Positions 16,687-25,843 of a stretch of DNA of 64,000 nt are shown in pieces; the stretch's first letter is position 1, and the number at the start of each line of letters is the position of its first letter. The position numbers and the translations under genes are program-made. Where the stretch lies: NCBI RefSeq assembly GCF_003731765.1, contig NZ_MOAL01000008.1, forward strand, positions 124,001-188,000, given 5' to 3'. The notes beneath the pieces were generated by a model, which saw nothing but the letters and a program-made list of their open reading frames with translations, had not been told where the DNA came from and made no database searches. Source of the stretch: Pseudomonas chlororaphis (lineage in GTDB: Bacteria; Pseudomonadota; Gammaproteobacteria; Pseudomonadales; Pseudomonadaceae).

Positions 16687-17304
16687 TCAGCCCAGCACCA
16701 CCAGACGATTGGGCAATTCATTTCGCACCTGGGTCACCGGCACATGCACCTTGAGCACTTCGCCGCAGGCTTCGATGCAATCCAGAAAGCCCTGCAAGGT
16801 TTGCCCCTGCTTCACCTGCTGGGTGAAGGCCTTGATGAGGGTGTCCCAGGTTTTGTTGTCCAGGCGCTGGGAAATGCCCTCGTCCACCAGGATTTCCACA
16901 TAACGCTCGGCCTCGCAGACAAAGATCAGGATCCCAGTGCTACCCACGGTGTGGTGCAGGTTCTGTTCGAGAAATTGCCGACGAGCCAGGTTAGAGGCGC
17001 GCCAATGGCGCACCGAACGCGGGATCAGGCGGGTGGTGATGGAGGGAATCCGAAACACCAGGCACAACACGATAAAGGTCGCCCATTGCGCCAGCAGCAA
17101 CAGGTGCATATTCAGCATACCGGTGGCGTAGTGCACGATGCCCGGCACAATCAGCGCCAGCAGGCTGGCCCAGAGCAGCGGGATATAGGCGTAGTCATCG
17201 GCCCGTGCGGCCAGCACGGTGACCAGCTCGGCGTCGGTCTGCTGCTCGACCCGGGCAATCGCCTCGGCGACCTGCCGCTGTTCGTACTCACTCAGTAATG
17301 CCAT
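16687..17304 (-). CDS. TPM-domain membrane protein
   Basis: A 205-residue protein. An N-terminal segment 'EYEQRQVAEAIARVEQQTDAELVTVLA' begins a TPM (DUF477) fold interrupted by two or three membrane segments at about residues 45-95. The second TPM half follows ('GILIFVCEAERYVEILVDEGI'). ATG at 17304 is preferred over an overlapping TTG at 17340, which has no ribosome site. It is the third gene of lemA / TPM / TPM, a conserved bacterial arrangement of unknown envelope role. Confidence 0.78.
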   Translation of the reverse strand: MALLSEYEQRQVAEAIARVEQQTDAELVTVLAARADDYAYIPLLWASLLALIVPGIVHYATGMLNMHLLLLAQWATFIVLCLVFRIPSITTRLIPRSVRHWRASNLARRQFLEQNLHHTVGSTGILIFVCEAERYVEILVDEGISQRLDNKTWDTLIKAFTQQVKQGQTLQGFLDCIEACGEVLKVHVPVTQVRNELPNRLVVLG

Positions 17305-17333
17305 GTCGTTCAATACCCGCCTTTTATTGTTGG

Positions 17334-18059
17334 TTACCAACTGCCCGAGGACCCGCCGCCGCCAAAACTGCCACCGCCGCCGCTGAACCCTCCCCCGCCC
17401 CGGGAGCCACCGGAACCGCCGCCACCGCCACGGCCACCACTGGGCAAGATCCCCAGCAGTTGGCCGATAAAAATCGCCAGGATAAACAGCATCACCAGGA
17501 AGATGAACAGCAGCGGGTGGCGCTCGACAAAATCCGACTGCTCAGCGTCGCCGCCATACACCGCCGCCGGTTCATCCAGGGGCGTACCGCCGAGCACCAG
17601 GAGTATCGCCGATACTCCGTCGCTGATGCCCTTGCTGAACTGCCCGGTCTTGAACGCCGGGGTGATCACTTGGTTGATGATCACCGATGCCTGGGCATCG
17701 GTCAGGCGATCCTCCAGGCCATAACCCACTTCGATACGCAGCTTGCGCTCATCCCGGGCGACGATCAGCAGCGCGCCGTTGTTCTTGTCCTTCTGGCCGA
17801 TGCCCCAATGACGCCCCAGTTGGTAGCCGAAGTCCTCAATGGTGGCGCCTTGCAGGTCCGCCAGGGTCACTACCACCAATTGCTCGCCGGTGGCCTGCTC
17901 GTGGGCTTGCAGCTCCTGGGTCAGTTGAGCGCGGGTGGCCGGTTCGATCAGTTGCGCGTTGTCCACCACTCGCCCGCTCAGGGCCGGGAAGCTCAGTTCG
18001 GCCTGGGCCGTGACCGCGAACACCCAGAGCAGCAACAGCCCCACTTTAATCGCTCGCAT
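17334..18059 (-). CDS. TPM-domain protein with Gly/Ser-rich tail (YgcG-like)
   Basis: A 241-residue protein. It has a signal peptide (about 1-20, 'TAQA'), then a periplasmic TPM domain ('GRVVDNAQLIEP...GYGLEDRLTDAQA'), one membrane segment near 185-205 and a terminal run of glycine and serine ending in GSSGSW. This plan matches YgcG proteins. ATG at 18059 has GAGG 5 nt upstream. It lies 29 nt upstream of the second TPM gene and 170 nt after lemA. TPM proteins partner with LemA in many bacteria; the function is uncertain, with envelope quality control and photosystem-repair phosphatase among published proposals for homologues. Confidence 0.85.
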   Translation of the reverse strand: MRAIKVGLLLLWVFAVTAQAELSFPALSGRVVDNAQLIEPATRAQLTQELQAHEQATGEQLVVVTLADLQGATIEDFGYQLGRHWGIGQKDKNNGALLIVARDERKLRIEVGYGLEDRLTDAQASVIINQVITPAFKTGQFSKGISDGVSAILLVLGGTPLDEPAAVYGGDAEQSDFVERHPLLFIFLVMLFILAIFIGQLLGILPSGGRGGGGGSGGSRGGGGFSGGGGSFGGGGSSGSW

Positions 18060-18161
18060 CCGCACCTCGCTCTGTTGTGATCGCTGTGACCGACTGCCGG
18101 AAGCGCCGCCCCCGCCAAAACTGCGAAGCCTGGTGCAGCCCCGGGTATTTTGGTCGCGGTT

Positions 18162-18230
18162 TCAGCTCGCCGACCACGTCAGCGCTGTCGACAGCAACGC
18201 GCCGGGCAGCAAGCGCGACAACGGCGCCAT
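18162..18230 (-). CDS. 22-codon ORF coupled to lemA stop (signal-peptide-like)
   Basis: Its ATG overlaps the lemA TGA (TGATG). The frame encodes MAPLSRLLPGALLSTALTWS plus two residues, a basic-hydrophobic stretch resembling a signal peptide, then stops. The rest of the 170-bp gap before the TPM gene has no clear frame. It may be the start of a decayed third gene, or a chance short frame. Confidence 0.3.
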   Translation of the reverse strand: MAPLSRLLPGALLSTALTWSAS

Positions 18231-18838
18231 CAGAATTTGACTTTAGGGGCTTGCTCGGCGTCGGGGGTGATGGCCTCGAAGGACTCACGCACCGGCAGGT
18301 CGCTGTACATCAGGCTGTGCCACAGGCGGCCGGGGAAGGTACGGATCTCGGTGTTGTATTTTTGCACCGCGAGGATAAAGTCGCGGCGAGCCACGGCGAT
18401 GCGGTTCTCGGTGCCTTCGAGCTGGGATTGCAAGGCCAGGAAGTTCTGGTTGGCCTTGAGGTCAGGGTAGCGCTCGGACACCACCATCAACCGGCTGAGG
18501 GCGCCGCTCAACTGGTCCTGGGCCTGCTGGAACTGCTTGAGCTTCTCGGGGTTGTCCAGGGTCTTGGCGTCCACCTGGATCGACGTCGCCTTGGCCCGTG
18601 CTTCGATCACCGCGGTCAGGGTGTCTTGCTCGTGCTTGGCGTAGCCCTTGACGGTTTCCACCAGGTTGGGAATCAGGTCAGCACGGCGCTGGTACTGGTT
18701 CTGCACCTGGCCCCAATCGGCCTTGACCTGCTCGTCGAGGGTCGGAATGTTGTTGATGCCGCAGCCGCTGAGCAAGCTGCTGAGCAGGATCAGGGCCGCG
18801 ACGGGCCAGCTCGAACGCAGACGTAGTCCGATGTTCAT
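18230..18838 (-). CDS. lemA: LemA family lipoprotein
   Basis: A 202-residue LemA protein. The lipobox LLSGC places the lipidated Cys at residue 26. The family core 'DEQVKADWGQVQNQYQRRADLIPNLVETVKGYAKHE' and 'VVSERYPDLKANQNFLALQSQLEGTENRI' is intact, giving a long helical bundle in the periplasm or outer leaflet. It leads the lemA / TPM / TPM set and is divergent from bglX. Despite the name it is not the GacS sensor once called LemA in Pseudomonas. Confidence 0.92.
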   Translation of the reverse strand: MNIGLRLRSSWPVAALILLSSLLSGCGINNIPTLDEQVKADWGQVQNQYQRRADLIPNLVETVKGYAKHEQDTLTAVIEARAKATSIQVDAKTLDNPEKLKQFQQAQDQLSGALSRLMVVSERYPDLKANQNFLALQSQLEGTENRIAVARRDFILAVQKYNTEIRTFPGRLWHSLMYSDLPVRESFEAITPDAEQAPKVKF

Positions 18839-19079
18839 GGGGGTGGGGCTCCTTGCACAACCTGATGGAATGGATCCTGTGGCTCGCTAAATTCACGGAG
18901 GGCGGCAAAATCTGCCTGCGCCACTGGAATGCGTCGAGCCGATGGGCTAAAAGATGCCCAGCGCGAAAAAGAGTTCAGAAGTGTGCGGGATTTATCTGAA
19001 CAACAATAGTCGCTCCCTAAATTTCGGCTGCTCGACGCGTCACTCCAGCGTCGGCCTTGAGCCTTTGAGAACAATATTC

Positions 19080-21371
19080 ATGAAGAAGCTGTGTTTGCTG
19101 GGCCTGCTGGTCAGCCTGGCCAGTCACCCTGTGTTGGCCGAATCCACTTCGGTACCCCTTGAGAACAAGGACGCTTTCATCAGCAACCTGATGAAGCAGA
19201 TGACCCTCGACGAGAAAATCGGCCAGTTGCGCCTGATCAGCATCGGCCCGGAAATGCCCCGGGAGATGATCCGCAAGGAAATCGCCGCCGGGCGTATCGG
19301 CGGTACGTTCAACTCCATCACTCGCCCGGAAAACCGGCCGATGCAGGATGCGGCCATGCGCAGCCGCCTGAAGATCCCGATGTTCTTCGCCTACGACGTG
19401 ATCCACGGCCACCGGACCATTTTCCCCATCAGCCTGGCCCTGGCCTCGAGCTGGGACATGGACGCCATCGGCCGCTCCGGGCGCATCGCCGCCCTGGAAG
19501 CCAGCGCCGACAGCCTGGACATCACCTTCGCGCCAATGGTCGACATCTCCCGCGATCCTCGCTGGGGCCGCACCTCCGAAGGTTTCGGTGAAGACACCTA
19601 CCTGGTCTCGCGCATCGCCAAAGTCATGGTCAAGGCCTACCAGGGCGCCACCCCGGCAGCCGCCGACAGCATCATGGCCAGCGTCAAGCACTTCGCCCTG
19701 TATGGTGCGGTGGAAGGCGGACGCGACTACAACATCGTCGACATGAGCCCGGTGAAGATGTACCAGGACTACCTGCCGCCCTACCGCGCCGCGATCGACG
19801 CCGGCGCGGGCGGGGTGATGGTGGCCCTGAACTCGATCAACGGCGTGCCCGCCACCTCCAACACCTGGCTGATGAACGACCTGCTGCGCAAGGACTGGGG
19901 CTTCAAGGGCCTGGCCGTCAGCGACCACGGAGCGATCATCGAGCTGATCCGCCACGGCGTTGCCAAGGACGGGCGCGAAGCCGCCAAGCTGGCGATCAAG
20001 GCCGGCATCGACATGAGCATGAACGACTCGCTGTACGGCAAGGAACTGCCGGGGCTGCTCAAGTCCGGGGAGATCGAACAGAAGGACATCGACAACGCGG
20101 TGCGTGAAGTGCTGGCGGCCAAGTACGACATGGGCCTGTTCAAGGACCCGTACCTGCGCATCGGCAAGGCCGAGGATGACCCAGTCGAAACCAACGCCGA
20201 AAGCCGCCTGCACCGCAGCGACGCCCGGGACATCGCGCGCCGCAGCCTGGTGCTGCTGAAGAACCGGAACGAGACCCTGCCGCTGCAGAAAACCGCGAAG
20301 ATCGCCTTGGTCGGCCCCCTGGCCAAGGCGCCGATCGACATGATGGGCAGTTGGGCCGCCGCCGGCGTGCCGGCGCAATCGGTGACCCTGTACGACGGCA
20401 TGCGCAACGTTCTCGGTGACAAGGCCCAACTGGTGTATGCCCGAGGCTCCAACATCACCGCCGACAAGAAGGTGGTGGACTACCTGAACTTCCTCAACTT
20501 CGACGCCCCGGAAGTGGTGGATGACCCGCGCCCGGCGCAGCAGATGATCGACGAAGCAGTGAAAGCGGCCCAGGCCTCGGACGTGGTCGTGGCGGCCGTG
20601 GGCGAGTCGCGGGGCATGTCCCACGAGTCCTCAAGCCGCACCGACCTGCACATTCCCGCCAGCCAGCGCGAGCTGGTCAAGGCCCTCAAGGCCACCGGCA
20701 AGCCGTTGGTATTGGTGCTGATGAATGGCCGGCCACTGTCGCTGCTGGAAGAGAACGAACAGGCCGACGCCATCCTGGAAACCTGGTTCAGCGGCACCGA
20801 AGGCGGCAACGCCATCGCCGACGTGCTGTTCGGTGACTACAACCCTTCGGGCAAGTTGCCGATCACCTTCCCCCGCTCCGTGGGGCAGATTCCGACCTAC
20901 TACAACCACCTGACCATTGGCCGGCCGTTCACGCCGGGCAAACCGGGCAACTACACCTCGCAGTACTTCGATGACACCACCGGCCCGCTGTTCCCGTTCG
21001 GCTACGGCCTGAGCTACACCAGCTTCAGCCTGTCGGACATGGCGTTGTCGTCCACCACCCTGAACAAGGGTGGCAAGCTCGACGCCAGCGTGACCCTGAA
21101 GAACACCGGCAAGCGTGACGGCGAAACCGTGGTGCAGTTGTATGTGCAGGATGTGGCCGGGTCGATGATCCGCCCGATCAAGGAACTGAAGAACTTCCAG
21201 AAAGTGATGCTCAAGGCCGGTGAAACGAAGGTTATTCACTTCACCCTTACCGAAGAGGATTTGAAGTTCTACAACGCCCAGCTCAAGTACGCCGCCGAGC
21301 CGGGTGACTTCAATGTGCAGATCGGCCTGGACTCCCAGGACGTCGAACAACAGAGCTTCGAACTGCTCTGA
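19080..21371 (+). CDS. bglX: Periplasmic beta-glucosidase, GH3
   Basis: A 763-residue glycoside hydrolase family 3 enzyme. The signal peptide is residues 1-20 ('HPVLA'). The N-terminal barrel carries 'SVKHFALYG' (Lys203-His204) and the nucleophile Asp282 in 'LAVSDHGAI'. The (alpha/beta)6 sandwich domain and a C-terminal fibronectin-III-like domain ('GKRDGETVVQLYVQD') complete the BglX plan. It hydrolyses beta-glucosides in the periplasm. MKKLCLLG is chosen as start because it begins the signal peptide; the longer frame adds an unrelated 42 residues. It stands alone, with a hairpin just after its stop. Confidence 0.93.
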   Translation: MKKLCLLGLLVSLASHPVLAESTSVPLENKDAFISNLMKQMTLDEKIGQLRLISIGPEMPREMIRKEIAAGRIGGTFNSITRPENRPMQDAAMRSRLKIPMFFAYDVIHGHRTIFPISLALASSWDMDAIGRSGRIAALEASADSLDITFAPMVDISRDPRWGRTSEGFGEDTYLVSRIAKVMVKAYQGATPAAADSIMASVKHFALYGAVEGGRDYNIVDMSPVKMYQDYLPPYRAAIDAGAGGVMVALNSINGVPATSNTWLMNDLLRKDWGFKGLAVSDHGAIIELIRHGVAKDGREAAKLAIKAGIDMSMNDSLYGKELPGLLKSGEIEQKDIDNAVREVLAAKYDMGLFKDPYLRIGKAEDDPVETNAESRLHRSDARDIARRSLVLLKNRNETLPLQKTAKIALVGPLAKAPIDMMGSWAAAGVPAQSVTLYDGMRNVLGDKAQLVYARGSNITADKKVVDYLNFLNFDAPEVVDDPRPAQQMIDEAVKAAQASDVVVAAVGESRGMSHESSSRTDLHIPASQRELVKALKATGKPLVLVLMNGRPLSLLEENEQADAILETWFSGTEGGNAIADVLFGDYNPSGKLPITFPRSVGQIPTYYNHLTIGRPFTPGKPGNYTSQYFDDTTGPLFPFGYGLSYTSFSLSDMALSSTTLNKGGKLDASVTLKNTGKRDGETVVQLYVQDVAGSMIRPIKELKNFQKVMLKAGETKVIHFTLTEEDLKFYNAQLKYAAEPGDFNVQIGLDSQDVEQQSFELL

Positions 21372-21379
21372 GCCCTCCC

Positions 21380-21404
21380 GCTCCCACGCCCAGCGCGTGG
21401 GAGC
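21380..21404. terminator. Hairpin between convergent bglX and clsB
   Basis: GCTCCCACGC and GCGTGGGAGC form a perfect 10-bp stem with a 5-nt loop in the 35-bp gap between two stops. No T-run follows on either strand, so it is a likely transcript end or REP-like palindrome rather than a standard intrinsic terminator. Confidence 0.5.
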
Positions 21405-21406
21405 GA

Positions 21407-22564
21407 TCAGCCCCGCCGATTCAGCAGGTTGACCACCACCCGGTCGACCCAGCCCCAGATCCGCTGTTTGACCCGCCGCCACAACGGCCGGCTGCGCCAT
21501 GCCTCGAGGCTGACGCTCTGGCTTTGCGCAAAGTCGGCGGTAAAACTCGCCGCCACCGCCGCCGTCAATTGCGGGTCCAGGGCCTCCAGGTTGGCCTCTA
21601 GGTTGAAGCGCAGGTTCCAGTGATCGAAGTTGCATGAACCGATGCTCACCCAATCATCCACCAGCACCATTTTCAAGTGCAGGAAACACGGCTGGTATTC
21701 GAAGATCTGCACTCCGGACTTGAGCAGGCGCGGGTAATAACGATGCCCGGCGTAGCGCACCGATGGATGATCGGTGCGCGGCCCCGTCAGCAGCAGGCGC
21801 ACATCCACCCCGCGGGCCGCCGCCCGGCGCAGGGAACGACGCACCGACCAGGTGGGCAGGAAATACGGCGTGGCCAGCCAGATACGCCGCTGACCACTGT
21901 TCAAGGCACGAATCAGCGCATGCAGGATGTCCCGATGCTGGCGGGCGTCGGCGTAGGCCACCCGACCCAGGCCTTCGCCCGACTGCGGCGGCCGGGGCAA
22001 GCGTGGCAGGCCGAACTGCGCATCGGGCTTCCAGGCGCTGCGCTGGGAGTTGGCTTCCCATTGCCGGTCGAACAACTGCTGCCAGTCCTGCACCAGCGGG
22101 CCGTGGATCAGCACCATGACTTCGTGCCAGTCGCTGCTGTTGTGCACCGGGTTCCAGAACTCGTCGGTCACGCCGGTGCCGCCCACCACCGCCAGGGACT
22201 GGTCCACCAGCAGTAATTTGCGGTGATCGCGGTACAAGTTGCGGGCGCCTTGGCGCCAGCGCAGACGGTTGTAGAAACGCAGTTCGACCCCGGCCGTGGT
22301 CAGACGCTGGCGCAAGCTGAGGGTAAAGGCCAGGCTGCCGTAATCATCGAACAGGCAACGGATCTGCACGCCGCGCTCGGCGGCCTGGACCAGGGCCACG
22401 ACCATGGCTTCGGCACAGGCGCCCGCCTCCACCAGGTACAGCTCCAGCTCCACCTGTTGCTGGGCCCGGGCAATGGCCACCAGCATCCGTGGAAAAAAGT
22501 CCGGGCCGTCGATCAGCAACTCGAAGCGATTGCCTTCACGCCAGGGAAACACCGCGCCGCGCAT
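21407..22564 (-). CDS. clsB: Cardiolipin synthase B, phospholipase D family
   Basis: A 385-residue protein with two HKD motifs: H114-x-K116-x4-D121 in 'HRKLLLVD' and H296-x-K298-x4-D303 in 'HLKMVLVD'. It lacks N-terminal membrane segments, as in ClsB (YbhO) rather than ClsA. It makes cardiolipin from phosphatidylglycerol or a related headgroup exchange at the inner membrane. Only one base separates its ATG from the upstream YceI stop, so translation is probably coupled. Confidence 0.85.
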   Translation of the reverse strand: MRGAVFPWREGNRFELLIDGPDFFPRMLVAIARAQQQVELELYLVEAGACAEAMVVALVQAAERGVQIRCLFDDYGSLAFTLSLRQRLTTAGVELRFYNRLRWRQGARNLYRDHRKLLLVDQSLAVVGGTGVTDEFWNPVHNSSDWHEVMVLIHGPLVQDWQQLFDRQWEANSQRSAWKPDAQFGLPRLPRPPQSGEGLGRVAYADARQHRDILHALIRALNSGQRRIWLATPYFLPTWSVRRSLRRAAARGVDVRLLLTGPRTDHPSVRYAGHRYYPRLLKSGVQIFEYQPCFLHLKMVLVDDWVSIGSCNFDHWNLRFNLEANLEALDPQLTAAVAASFTADFAQSQSVSLEAWRSRPLWRRVKQRIWGWVDRVVVNLLNRRG

Positions 22565-22565
22565 A

Positions 22566-23147
22566 TCAGCGCGCCGTGAAAATCAGCACCGCACCCACCG
22601 GCACCGAAAAGCTGATGGCCGACAAACCAGCGGCCTTGCGCAGGGTTTCCAGGCCAGGAGCCAGGTTGAAGTCTTCGGCATTCAGCACCAGGGGCTCCAG
22701 GGTCACCACCTGGAAGCGCCGGTCGTCGAGGCGGGTCGCCAGCAACTCGGCGTTGTAAGTGTGCTGCTGGCCATGGAGTTCGACCGTCACCGGCAGCAGC
22801 AACTCAATCTGCGCCCCCGGGGCCAAGTCATTGATCGGCTGCAGGTTGAGCTGGGCGCTGACCAGGGCTTCCGGGAAGGTCGCCACCTCGAACAGCTCCT
22901 TGCGCATGCGCTCATCACGCAAAGGGATGCCGCTGTTGATCGAGTCCAGCTCGACCTGCAACTGGGCCTGGCCCTTGGCATCGACCTTGCCGTGCAGCAC
23001 CAGGAATCGATGCACTTCGGAAACGTTAGCGTTCTTGGTGGTGATGAACGACAGGCGGGAAGATTCGTTGTCCAGGTACCAACTGGCATGGGCCGGCAGG
23101 GCCAAAAGCCCGAGCAGACTGAGAAAGAGACGAATCGACGTAGGCAT
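22566..23147 (-). CDS. YceI family periplasmic protein
   Basis: A 193-residue precursor. The signal peptide is residues 1-21 (LPAHA), then a YceI-type lipocalin-like barrel ('WYLDNESSRLSFITTKNANVSEVHRFLVLHGKV...'). The family binds polyisoprenoids or amphiphiles. AGAGGA lies close before the ATG. It forms a two-gene unit with clsB, suggesting an envelope-lipid role. Confidence 0.85.
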   Translation of the reverse strand: MPTSIRLFLSLLGLLALPAHASWYLDNESSRLSFITTKNANVSEVHRFLVLHGKVDAKGQAQLQVELDSINSGIPLRDERMRKELFEVATFPEALVSAQLNLQPINDLAPGAQIELLLPVTVELHGQQHTYNAELLATRLDDRRFQVVTLEPLVLNAEDFNLAPGLETLRKAAGLSAISFSVPVGAVLIFTAR

Positions 23148-23281
23148 GCAAGGTCCTCTGGGCAGTGGGCGCCAACCTTAACCGGCTGCCTGAACCCTGG
23201 CAAACCCGGTGATCGGCCGGGTCGCTGCCGTGTTGACGCTGGCCATACGCACTGCACCGAGCCGGCGCTGGTTAGCGCGGT

Positions 23282-24052
23282 TCAGGCGAGGCTCCTCTGC
23301 AGTTGCCCGATGGTGTCGGCCAAGCGCGCCAAATGACGCTGGCGCACCGGCTCCACGCCGCAGAGATCCATCGGCCAGTGCAAAGCGATGCTACCGACGA
23401 CCTTACCCTCATGCTGAATCGGCAGGGCCAGCGCGCGGATCAGGAACGGCAGGCGCACCGGGTATTCCCAGTGGCCCTCGGTGCGCTGGCCAAAACCCAG
23501 GTGCTGGGATTGCTCACAGGCCTGGTGCCGGTCCTCCTGGGCCACGCGCTCACGCTGTGCCAGGCGCTCCACCTCGCTCCCATCGAGGGCACCGAGGCAG
23601 GCCTTGCCCATGGCGGAATGGAACAGGCTGGCGTGCTGGCCCACGACTCGGCAATGGCTCGGGTAACGTTTGCGCAAAACCGCTGGCACCGAGCTTTCCA
23701 TGACCTCAAGGTGCTCGCCATCGAAACTCGACAAGTCGCTTACCAACCCGGTGCTCTCACTCAGTTCCAGCAACCAGGGCGTGGCCTGCTCCGCCAGGTG
23801 ATGCTTGAAGCGCTGCCGGCTATCCCCGAACAGGCGCCTGGCACACAGGCGATAACGTCGATCACTGAGGCCGCGGTAGACCCAGCCCTGCTCTTGCAGG
23901 GTCATGAGCATGCGCGAAACCGTGGCCTTGGGCAGGTTTGTCAGGTAGTGCAACTCCTCCAGCCCCAACGCCTGATGCAGCCCCAGCAACTCGACAATCG
24001 CCAAGGCTCGCTCCACCGAACGCACGCTGCCGGTTTCCACCTTGCTGGCCAT
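23282..24052 (-). CDS. IclR family transcriptional regulator
   Basis: A 256-residue regulator with an N-terminal winged helix ('LGLEELHYLTNLPKATVSRMLMTLQEQGWV', about residues 28-58) and the C-terminal IclR effector domain. MASKVETG is the start; GGAG lies 8 nt upstream, whereas the longer frame has no family support. It lies in the same direction as the MHS transporter and M20 amidohydrolase upstream but is separated from them by 386 bp. It may control those genes; a dyad at 27140-27162 is a possible target. Confidence 0.87.
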   Translation of the reverse strand: MASKVETGSVRSVERALAIVELLGLHQALGLEELHYLTNLPKATVSRMLMTLQEQGWVYRGLSDRRYRLCARRLFGDSRQRFKHHLAEQATPWLLELSESTGLVSDLSSFDGEHLEVMESSVPAVLRKRYPSHCRVVGQHASLFHSAMGKACLGALDGSEVERLAQRERVAQEDRHQACEQSQHLGFGQRTEGHWEYPVRLPFLIRALALPIQHEGKVVGSIALHWPMDLCGVEPVRQRHLARLADTIGQLQRSLA

Positions 24053-24438
24053 ACTCCACACTCCCTGACCGCAGACAAAAGAACAGTTCCAGCAGCAAGA
24101 TGCAGGCCCTTGGGCACCCCCGATGGTCCACTCATGGTTACAGCTGATTGCACGGCCACCTGAAAACGCCGTACGGCGGGAATCAGCCCGCTGTAGCAGG
24201 AGGCCGACTCCACGCCAGCCTACCGCAGACCTGATCGGCAGAGCCCGGCTACAGTCGCTGCCCAAGGCCTGAAGCGACCCGGACTGGCCTTAGCCGGTGC
24301 GCCCAAGGCTGGAGTGCATCGAAAGGGAACACTTGGGCACTGGGCCTCGGCGGCCAATCGTAACCTTCGATCAGGCAGTGGGCCCGGGCGGATGCCCAGG
24401 CCCAATGCGAGCCACGGAGGACAACCCGGCGGGATCGC
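24053..24438. other. 386-bp intergenic stretch
   Basis: This lies between the IclR start and the MHS transporter stop. Open frames here have no family resemblance or ribosome sites. It should hold the IclR promoter, but no convincing -35/-10 pair is seen, and no intrinsic terminator follows the transporter. Confidence 0.5.
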
Positions 24439-25746
24439 TCAAGACTCCCCCAGGGGCAGCGCCTCGGGCTCGTCGCTCACCAGTGGGTCATGCATGCAAT
24501 AGATCCCCAGCAAGCTCAGCAACGACGTGGCCAACACATAGAACGAAGGCGCCACCGGCGTGGCCATGACCCGGCTCAACCACGTGACGATCAGCGGCGC
24601 AAAACCGCCGAAGAGCATCACGGTTACGTTGTAAGCCACGGACACTCCGGTGGAACGCACGGCAATCGGGAACTGCTCCGCCAACGCCGTCGGCCCGGGG
24701 CCGAAAAAACCGCCGATCGCCGCACACAAGAGGGACTGCATGACCAGCAAGCGCCCGATGGAAGGCGCTGCGGCGACCCAGATGTACAGCGGGTAGACCA
24801 TGACAAAGAACACCAGGGTAAACGCCATCAGCACCGGGCGCCGGCCCACACGGTCCGACAGGGCCCCGGCCAGGGGAATCACCAGGGTCATCAAGGCCAC
24901 GGCGAACATTTGCACCAGCAGCACCTGATCCAGGGGCAGGCCAAGGTTGCTGTGGGCGAACGTCGGCATGTTCACCAGCACCACATAGAACGCCACGGTG
25001 CCACCGCAGCACAGGCCCATGGACACCAGGATGGCCCGGCGATGCTCGGCCAGCACCTGCAACAGGCCCGGCCCTTTGCCCCGACGCCCCTTGCGGGACT
25101 CGACAAAGGCTTGCGGCTCGTCCATGTATTTGCGGATCCACAAGCCCAGCGGGCCGATCAACAAGCCCAAGATAAACGGCAGCCGCCAACCCCAGAGTTC
25201 GAAGGCTTTCGGGGGCAGGAAATGGGTCACCAGGGCCACGATGGCGGCACCGCTGAACACCGCCAGGCACTGCCCGACCAACTGCCAGGAACCGTACAAA
25301 CCTTTGCGATGCGGCGGCGCACTCTCCACCAGATAGGCCGTGGCACTGGCGTACTCACCGCCGGTGGCGAAGCCCTGGAGCATCCGCGCCACCACGATCA
25401 GCAACGGCGCACCAAGGCCGATGGCCGCGTAGTTTGGCGCGAAGACAATCAGCGCAATGGCCAGGGTCATCAACTGAATGATCACCAGCATCGCGGCCTT
25501 GCGCCCCTTGCGGTCCGAGTAGATGCCCAACAGCACACCGCCCACAGGGCGCATGAAAAAACCCACACCGAAGGTGCCCAGGGCCATCAGCAACGAGGTG
25601 TACTCATCATCGGAGGGAAAGAACTGCCGGGCGATCACGCTGGCGAGAAAACCGTAAACGATAAAGTCGTACCACTCCAGGGCGTTGCCGATCACGGCCG
25701 CGACCACCTGGCGGTTGCGGGAAACAGAGGGTGTCGTGGAACTCAT
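24439..25746 (-). CDS. MHS-family MFS transporter
   Basis: A 435-residue metabolite:H+ symporter family carrier. 'IGNALEWYDFIVYGFLA' in TM1 and 'GIYSDRKGRKAAML' after TM2 are family marks. MSSTTPSV is the start, with AAGG 8 nt upstream. It lies 97 nt after the M20 amidohydrolase stop in the same direction. MHS carriers move organic acids or betaines, so it may import the amide or acyl-amino acid hydrolysed by the neighbour. Confidence 0.87.
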   Translation of the reverse strand: MSSTTPSVSRNRQVVAAVIGNALEWYDFIVYGFLASVIARQFFPSDDEYTSLLMALGTFGVGFFMRPVGGVLLGIYSDRKGRKAAMLVIIQLMTLAIALIVFAPNYAAIGLGAPLLIVVARMLQGFATGGEYASATAYLVESAPPHRKGLYGSWQLVGQCLAVFSGAAIVALVTHFLPPKAFELWGWRLPFILGLLIGPLGLWIRKYMDEPQAFVESRKGRRGKGPGLLQVLAEHRRAILVSMGLCCGGTVAFYVVLVNMPTFAHSNLGLPLDQVLLVQMFAVALMTLVIPLAGALSDRVGRRPVLMAFTLVFFVMVYPLYIWVAAAPSIGRLLVMQSLLCAAIGGFFGPGPTALAEQFPIAVRSTGVSVAYNVTVMLFGGFAPLIVTWLSRVMATPVAPSFYVLATSLLSLLGIYCMHDPLVSDEPEALPLGES

Positions 25747-25843
25747 AGGGCTGACCTTCAATCACGCGTGAGCCAAAGGGCAGGCTCGGGAAGGGATCGG
25801 GCATGCTCATGCGCCCGGTTCGGTGGCAGCAACAAGCCGGGTG

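Noticed and set aside
17305..17340. Longer start (TTG at 17340) for the second TPM gene
   Set aside because: It overlaps the upstream gene and has no ribosome site; ATG 17304 begins the conserved part.
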